Source of the DNA: Acidimicrobiales bacterium
GTDB lineage: Bacteria; Actinomycetota; Acidimicrobiia; Acidimicrobiales; RAAP-2
Assembly: GCA_017883025.1 (NCBI GenBank)
Contig: JADGOH010000079.1
Coordinates: 1-44,987, forward strand
Direction of reading: 5' to 3'
Length of the DNA: 44,987 nucleotides
In this document: one piece after another, positions 40,851 to 44,987 of the stretch
How positions within the stretch are numbered: position 1 is the stretch's first letter
Layout: every line of letters starts with the position of its first letter
Notes under the pieces: model-generated
What the model saw: the letters and a program-made list of their open reading frames with translations, nothing else
Told to the model about the DNA's origin: nothing
Databases searched by the model: none
Position numbers and translations under genes: made by a program

Positions 40851-43265
40851 TCAGACCTCCTGGTGGGCGGCGACCGATGCGGTCGCCCGGATGGGATGGG
40901 CACCGGTGCCGGACGGCGCGCGGGACGCTCCGTCCCGGGCCCGGTGGGCGGCGACGAAGAGCTGGCCCAGGGCCAGTCCACCGTCGTTGGGTGGTACGAG
41001 CCGATTGCTCCGCACGTCGAAACCGGCGTCACGTAGTCGCCGGCGGGCCAGACCGCTGAGCAGTGCGTTCTGCCACACACCGCCGCTGAGCACCACGGTC
41101 GAGGACCCGGACCGTCGCCGGCTGCCCGTGGCGGCGCGTACGACCAGATCGACGACGGCCAGGTGGAACCCGGCGGCCGCCGCCCCGACGGGGGCACCGG
41201 ACCGCATGGCCGCGATCAGCCCGACGAGGACGGGACCGGCCTCGACCACCCCGTTCGGTCCCGACCCGAACCGGAGCGAAGGGGCGGCGTCGAGGTGACC
41301 GGCGGCTGCGTGCTCGAGGTCGATGGCGGCCTGGGCCTCATAGGTGATGTCGTGACGCAGCCCCAGCAGGGAGCTCACCGCGTCGAACAGGCGCCCCATG
41401 CTGGACGTGGGCACGCAGGCCAGGCCGGTCGCCAGCTGACGGTCGAGGACCCCGAGGTCGCTTCGGCGTGCACGGCCGACCGGGGGAAGGTCGTCGCTCC
41501 AGGCGATGCCGGCCGCCCACAGGTGGGCGAGCGCCACGCGCCAGGGATGGAGGACGGCGGCGTCGCCGCCGGGGAGCGGCACGGTGGCGAGGTGCCCGAC
41601 CCGGCGGTAGGCCGACGCCGTCGCCTCCAGGATCTCGCCGCCCCAGATGGTCCCGTCGTCCCCGTAGCCGGTGCCGTCGAAGGCCATCCCGATCACCTCG
41701 GCATCCGGATCGAGACCGTGCTCGGCCATCACCGAGGCGACGTGGGCATGGTGGTGGCCGACCTCGACGACCGAGCCCGCATGGTGCCGTCTGGCCCAGC
41801 GGGAGCCGAGATAGCCCGGATGGGCGTCCACGACCACGATGGCCGGCTCCACCCGGTAGAGCTCACAGAACTGCCGCACGGAGGTCTCGAAGGTCTCGAG
41901 CGTGGTCAGGTTGCCGAGGTCGCCGATGTGCTGGCTCATCCACGCCCGTTCCCCTCCGGCCACGCAGAACGCATTCTTCATCTCGCCCCCCACGGCCAGG
42001 ATGTCGGCACCGGTCGGGGGGATCCTGACGGGCAGCGGGGCATACCCCCGTGCCCGGCGGATCGGCAGGAGTTGCCCGCCGGTGACCCGGACCACCGAGT
42101 CGTCACAGGGGACATGGATCGGGCGGTCGTGGGCCAGCACCCCGTCGATGATGTGGCCGGCCCGCTCCCACACGTCCTCGTCGCGGTAGCAGATGGGTTC
42201 GCCCGAGTGGTTGCTGCTGGTCATGACCAACGGGCCGAGTGACGACTCCGCTGACCCGGACGCACCGATCAGGAGGTGGTGGAGGGGCGCGGACGGCAGC
42301 ATCACGCCGATCAGCGGGTTACCCGGGGCGACGAGCGTGGACAGCGGGGCACCCGGCCGGGCCGTGGCCAGCACGATCGGGCGGGCGGGGGAGGTCAGCT
42401 GGTCGATGTCCTCCGGACCGAGGTCGGCGAGGCGGCAGGCGGCAGCGACGTCGGCGACCATCACCGCGAACGGCTTGTCGAGCCGACCCTTGCGACTGCG
42501 GAGCTCGCCCACCGCCCGGTCCGAGGTGGCGTCGCACGCCAGGTGGTACCCGCCGACCCCCTTCACGGCGACGACGGCGCCGGACCGGAGGGCTGCCCGG
42601 GCTGCGGCCAGTGCCGCGCCACGGGTGGCGACGGCTCCGTCCCGTCTTCCCGGAGGCCCACGGCGGGTCCGGTCGCCGCTCGACTCGAAGGTGAGCGTCG
42701 GCCCGCAGTCGTGACAGCCGATGGGCTGGGCGTGGTAGCGCCGGTCGCCCGGGTCGTCGTATTCGGCCCGACAGGCCGCGCACATCGGGAAACCAGCCAT
42801 CGTGGTACCCGGCCGGTCGTACGGGAGGGATTCGGTGATGGTGAAGCGAGGCCCGCAGTCGGTGCAGGTGATGAACGGGTGGAGGTGTCGCCGGTCCTGT
42901 GGATCCCACAGCTCCTCCAGGCAGGCTGCGCACACGGCCATGTCCGGCGACACCGGGGTCACGGCCCCGGCGCCGGTCCGACTCGCCACGATGGTGAACC
43001 CCCGTCGACCGGTCACCGACGCCGTCGTGCACTCGATCGAGTCGATCACGGCCAGCGGCGGAGCCTGGGACCGCAACCGCACCGGGAAGTCCGCGACGGC
43101 CGAGGCCGGGCCCTCCACCTCGACGAACACACCGTGCACGTCGTTGCCCACGATGCCGTCCAGGCCGAGTTCGGTGGCGAGCCGATGGGCAAAGGGGCGG
43201 AATCCCACGCCCTGGACCACCCCGGTGACCCGGAGGTGCAGCGCCTCCCGGACGTGGGTGGTCAT
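40851..43265 (-). CDS. hypF: Carbamoyltransferase HypF
   Basis: This 804-residue protein has four regions: an acylphosphatase domain ('[16 protein letters not shown]', residues 15-30); two zinc fingers of the HypF CxxC-x18-CxxC type (Cys112/115/134/137 and Cys162/165/184/187); a YrdC-like domain ('[17 protein letters not shown]', '[11 protein letters not shown]'); and a Kae1-like carbamoyltransferase domain ('[11 protein letters not shown]', '[17 protein letters not shown]', '[11 protein letters not shown]'). It uses carbamoyl phosphate and ATP to carbamoylate the HypE cysteine. It is slightly longer than the usual ~750-770 residues. The ATG overlaps the stop of an upstream NHL-type remnant (ATGA), so it was once translationally coupled to that gene. 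Confidence 0.97.
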   Translation of the reverse strand: MTTHVREALHLRVTGVVQGVGFRPFAHRLATELGLDGIVGNDVHGVFVEVEGPASAVADFPVRLRSQAPPLAVIDSIECTTASVTGRRGFTIVASRTGAGAVTPVSPDMAVCAACLEELWDPQDRRHLHPFITCTDCGPRFTITESLPYDRPGTTMAGFPMCAACRAEYDDPGDRRYHAQPIGCHDCGPTLTFESSGDRTRRGPPGRRDGAVATRGAALAAARAALRSGAVVAVKGVGGYHLACDATSDRAVGELRSRKGRLDKPFAVMVADVAAACRLADLGPEDIDQLTSPARPIVLATARPGAPLSTLVAPGNPLIGVMLPSAPLHHLLIGASGSAESSLGPLVMTSSNHSGEPICYRDEDVWERAGHIIDGVLAHDRPIHVPCDDSVVRVTGGQLLPIRRARGYAPLPVRIPPTGADILAVGGEMKNAFCVAGGERAWMSQHIGDLGNLTTLETFETSVRQFCELYRVEPAIVVVDAHPGYLGSRWARRHHAGSVVEVGHHHAHVASVMAEHGLDPDAEVIGMAFDGTGYGDDGTIWGGEILEATASAYRRVGHLATVPLPGGDAAVLHPWRVALAHLWAAGIAWSDDLPPVGRARRSDLGVLDRQLATGLACVPTSSMGRLFDAVSSLLGLRHDITYEAQAAIDLEHAAAGHLDAAPSLRFGSGPNGVVEAGPVLVGLIAAMRSGAPVGAAAAGFHLAVVDLVVRAATGSRRRSGSSTVVLSGGVWQNALLSGLARRRLRDAGFDVRSNRLVPPNDGGLALGQLFVAAHRARDGASRAPSGTGAHPIRATASVAAHQEV

Positions 43266-43346
43266 CCGAGGTCCCAGATCATGACCCGGTTGTCGCCCGA
43301 GTCGGCCACGGCCAGACGATCACCGTGCAGGCTGATCCCGAGCATC
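43262..43346 (-). pseudogene. C-terminal remnant of an NHL-repeat-type protein
   Basis: The minus strand reads 'MLGISLHGDRLAVADS' then '[11 protein letters not shown]' and stops, overlapping the hypF start by 4 nt. 'LAVADSGDNRVMIW' is the classic NHL/beta-propeller blade pattern. Only about 25 residues remain; upstream of ~43346 the sequence in this frame becomes the antisense-like shadow of a nitroreductase gene. As I recall, NHL-repeat genes occur in some actinobacterial [NiFe]-hydrogenase clusters, which would fit the neighbour hypF. Confidence 0.65.
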
Positions 43347-43700
43347 AGGCAGCTTCGTGAAGCACGGGCCCACCACACGACCAGCGACTTCGCGGTACCG
43401 GCTGATGACGGGTTCCCGTTGATCGACTGGGACCTCGACGGCGTGGAAGGTCTCAACTCGGCCCTTGCGGATGAGTTCGCCCTTACCGGCAGCACGGAGA
43501 CTACGGACCCATTCGGACTCGCCATAGGGCGAAACCAGATATCGGCTCCCGTCCAGCTCAACGGGGATGACAGGCACCTTGCGGGGCTTACCTGTGCGAC
43601 GGCCGACTGCAGTCAGAGCGGCGCCGCCTCGGCCATTCAGCCTCATGGCCAGTGGATTGGCCAGCCGCCGGGTGAAGGCTGGTGGCTTCAGATAGGCCAT
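43320..43700 (-). CDS. F420-dependent nitroreductase-family (Ddn) protein
   Basis: This 126-residue protein reads 'MAYLKPPAFTRRLANPLAMR', 'ALTAVGRRTGKPRKVPVIPV', 'DGSRYLVSPYGESEWVRSLR' and 'REVAGRVVGPCFTKLPD', the Ddn/deazaflavin-dependent oxidoreductase pattern. 'RRTGKPRKVPV' and 'GESEWVRSLRAAG' bind the F420 tail in the family. The usual ending is about 'LPDPADHPVFRI'; here it is 'LPDARDQPAR' and a stop, so the last few residues appear to come from the adjoining NHL gene DNA. GGGAGACC precedes the ATG. It may still be functional. Confidence 0.88.
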   Translation of the reverse strand: MAYLKPPAFTRRLANPLAMRLNGRGGAALTAVGRRTGKPRKVPVIPVELDGSRYLVSPYGESEWVRSLRAAGKGELIRKGRVETFHAVEVPVDQREPVISRYREVAGRVVGPCFTKLPDARDQPAR

Positions 43701-44182
43701 CGGTGGTCTCCCTTGTTGATCCCCGAGCATCCCGGGCGCTGCTGGATCGCATGGAGCCGGTCGCCCACTCCGCACCTTCTACGATGCCCCCACCTCCTCG
43801 CGCCGACCAGGGCCGAAGGTCTCCAAGGACATCGGTAGCACGCGGCATCGGACCTTCCGGCTCACGACAACAGACCGAGCGGCACTGCCAGTTACCGGGC
43901 GGGTCGTCTTGGCTGGAAACGTCTATCCCGAAGTCGCCGTCCATGGGCGGTTAGCGATCTGCACGCACCTGTCCCTTGAGAACTCGCCGCGAGCCGGTGT
44001 TGGGGGGCACCTTGGATGTCCGGGCATTGGATCTCAAGGTGGCCCCAGCAGTTTCAATGCTGAATGTCCAACCCATGCGTCCGGCGACCCCTGCAATGTC
44101 AGTCGTTGTGCGCTAGGTAGTGTGCAGCGATACGTCGCCTTTGTGCCTCAGTCCGTTGACCTAACGAAAGGTGGGGGGCCGG
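43701..44182. other. Intergenic, 482 nt, lower GC, no gene recognised
   Basis: Open frames exist on both strands, but none gives a recognisable protein. By eye the GC content from about 43940 onwards is clearly lower than in the rest of the window. A candidate promoter (TAGTGT around 44117) and a strong Shine-Dalgarno (GGTGGGGGG near 44170) lie before the acyltransferase remnant. Confidence 0.5.
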
Positions 44183-44427
44183 ATGAGAACGTTCGACGAG
44201 TCCTTCAACCCCGCCGCAATCGTCCCAATTTCCTGCGTCTGGTGCTCGCGGTGGCGGTGATCTTTTCCCATGCCCTCACCCTCGGTGCTATCGGCAGCGA
44301 GAGCCTCATCCGCAAGACGACCTTGGGCACGATCGCCGTCTACGGGTTCTTCGGGATCAGCGGATTCCTGATTGCGGGCGCGGGCATCGTGATGTTGGTG
44401 GCTCGCCGGCCGCTCGTACCCGGTTAG
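44183..44427 (+). pseudogene. Acyltransferase-3 family N-terminal fragment, frameshifted and truncated
   Basis: ATG 44183 gives 'MRTFDESFNP'. The continuation 'RRNRPNFLRLVLAVAVIFSH' then 'ALTLGAIGSES' and 'GTIAVYGFFGISGFLIAG' is in another frame; together they match the start and first two helices of OafA/YrhL-type acyltransferases, including the catalytic-region His in 'FSH'. Adding one C to the 4-C run at 44209-44212 restores the frame. The protein stops about 10 residues after 'SGFLIAG', where ~300 residues should follow, so it is a remnant even if the frameshift is a sequencing error. Confidence 0.78.
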
Positions 44428-44653
44428 CCGGCCGATGGGCCAGCTGGGACGTCCCCTCGACCATCTTCATCCGCTGGCGACACTTCCCCGCGATCAGGTC
44501 TGGAGGCAATCGCAACCGGATCTGCGGGTTTCCCTTCTGCTCCCGGATGCTGCCGTCAGTCGGGCGTCCTCGGTGAACGGGTGACGCTCCATCCCCGACT
44601 TCGTCGGATTTCATGTGGATCCGATGGGGGAAACGGTGCCAGATACAGCAAGA

Positions 44654-44670
44654 ACGCCCCCTTGGGGCGC
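44654..44670 (-). terminator. Likely terminator after tRNA-Glu
   Basis: A hairpin with CGCCCC / GGGGCG arms (44655-44660 and 44664-44669) lies 20 nt downstream of the tRNA-Glu 3' end on the minus strand and is followed there by TTCTTG. The T-tract is short. Confidence 0.6.
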
Positions 44671-44689
44671 TCTCACCTGGACATTCTTC

Positions 44690-44765
44690 TGGCAGTCCCA
44701 ACGGGGTTCGAACCCGTGTTCCCACCTTGAGAGGGTGGTGTCCTAGGCCGCTAGACGATGGGACC
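44690..44765 (-). tRNA. tRNA-Glu (anticodon CTC)
   Basis: The minus strand gives a full cloverleaf: acceptor GGTCCCA paired with TGGGACT (first pair G-U, usual for tRNA-Glu), anticodon stem CCACC/GGTGG with loop CTCTCAA (anticodon CTC), T-arm ACGGG-TTCGAAC-CCCGT, discriminator G and an encoded CCA (44690-44692). It reads GAG codons. Confidence 0.96.
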
Positions 44766-44799
44766 CTGTCGGGCCGCCGAACCCGGCGACCCACTGAGA

Positions 44800-44842
44800 C
44801 GCCCCCGAGGGGGGCGGTGCTGCTCCGTCCCCGAAGGGGCGG
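44800..44842. repeat. Two GC-rich hairpins between the tRNA genes
   Basis: 44800-44816 forms a 7-bp stem (CGCCCCC with GGGGGCG) around a 3-nt loop. 44825-44842 forms a second similar stem (CCGTCCC with GGGGCGG). They lie in the 112-nt spacer between tRNA-Gln and tRNA-Glu and could be processing signals or partial terminators. Confidence 0.55.
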
Positions 44843-44877
44843 TCTTCCACAACTCCCCCGAGAGGTCACTGTGTCTG

Positions 44878-44950
44878 CTCGGGGGGGAGGGATCGAACCT
44901 CCAACCTCCAGATTCAGAGTCTGGCGCTCTGCCGGTTGAGCTACCCCCGA
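44878..44950 (-). tRNA. tRNA-Gln (anticodon CTG)
   Basis: The minus strand folds as a 73-nt cloverleaf: acceptor TCGGGGG with CCCCCGA (U1-A72, typical of tRNA-Gln), D-arm GCTC/GAGC, anticodon stem CCAGA/TCTGG with loop CTCTGAA (anticodon CTG), T-arm GGAGG-TTCGATC-CCTCC and discriminator G. CCA is not encoded, unlike the neighbouring tRNA-Glu. It reads CAG codons. Confidence 0.95.
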
Positions 44951-44987
44951 ATGGGCGAAGCGCCAATTTAGCCGACCTGGGCCACCC

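Noticed and set aside
43909-44182. Long N-terminal extension of the acyltransferase fragment
   Set aside because: The upstream part has no similarity to the family; the true start is ATG 44183 in another frame, with a strong ribosome site.
44645-44765. attL/attR pair for an integrated element at tRNA-Glu
   Set aside because: I looked for a second copy of the tRNA 3' end (around AGTCCCAACGGGGTTCGAAC) in the window and saw none; no integrase is present either.

Overview
The window is GC-rich DNA of actinobacterial character, most likely from an uncultivated Acidimicrobiia-type organism. Several features point there: a heliorhodopsin, a secreted deacetylase carrying the 'GGGYW..ASDGGVF.FGDA' repeat that I associate with Acidimicrobiia, a mycothiol-isomerase-fold protein, an F420-type Ddn nitroreductase, frequent GTG starts, and many genes with a TANNNT box 6-7 nt before the start codon (leaderless-type promoters). 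The taxonomic call is inference. The first gene is cut by the left edge of the window.

Layout. 1-2.2 kb: a (+) catabolic-type operon (SDR, DapB-like dehydrogenase, SnoaL-like protein). 2.3-4.2 kb: a large membrane protein of the PTPS-related/GT-C type. 4.2-5.6 kb: a convergent SDR and a decayed alpha/beta-hydrolase. 5.7-7.7 kb: a heliorhodopsin followed 5 nt later by a serine beta-lactamase-fold protein. 7.8-12.7 kb: sbcD-sbcC, translationally coupled to a lipoprotein with a possible DH...N nuclease motif. 12.7-17.9 kb: a TetR regulator with a candidate operator, a zinc-ribbon microprotein, the deacetylase-repeat protein, two small soluble proteins and an epoxide hydrolase. 17.9-22.4 kb: a D-aminoacylase-like amidohydrolase, a GNAT, an EAL-domain remnant and an intact membrane GGDEF cyclase. 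22.5-26.2 kb: a KimA-like permease fused to a C-terminal OB-fold, then a PI-PLC-like lipoprotein. 26.2-34.1 kb: M20 peptidase, unknown protein, two Amidohydro_2 proteins, sulfotransferase, DUF1214 protein and an orphan ABC-type solute-binding lipoprotein. 34.4-38.3 kb: RNase D, a channel-like membrane protein, rpiA and a small 'ESFPASDP' protein.

The right end is the most dynamic part. A hydrogenase-maturation operon (hypF-hypC-hypD-hypE, minus strand) is intact, but no hydrogenase subunits and no hypA or hypB lie in the window. Directly upstream of hypF is the last ~25 codons of an NHL-type protein, joined abruptly to the end of an F420-type nitroreductase gene. Beyond that junction the DNA is visibly less GC-rich, contains a frameshifted and truncated acyltransferase-3 gene, and ends at a tandem tRNA-Gln/tRNA-Glu pair. 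This looks like the edge of a tRNA-associated variable region that has cut into a hydrogenase locus.

There is no CRISPR array, rRNA or complete insertion sequence that I can see. The best candidates for new biology are the heliorhodopsin with its gene neighbour, the permease-OB fusion, the sbcDC-coupled lipoprotein, and the hyp/NHL/Ddn recombination junction. Gene-by-gene functional calls rest on motif recognition; no database was searched.
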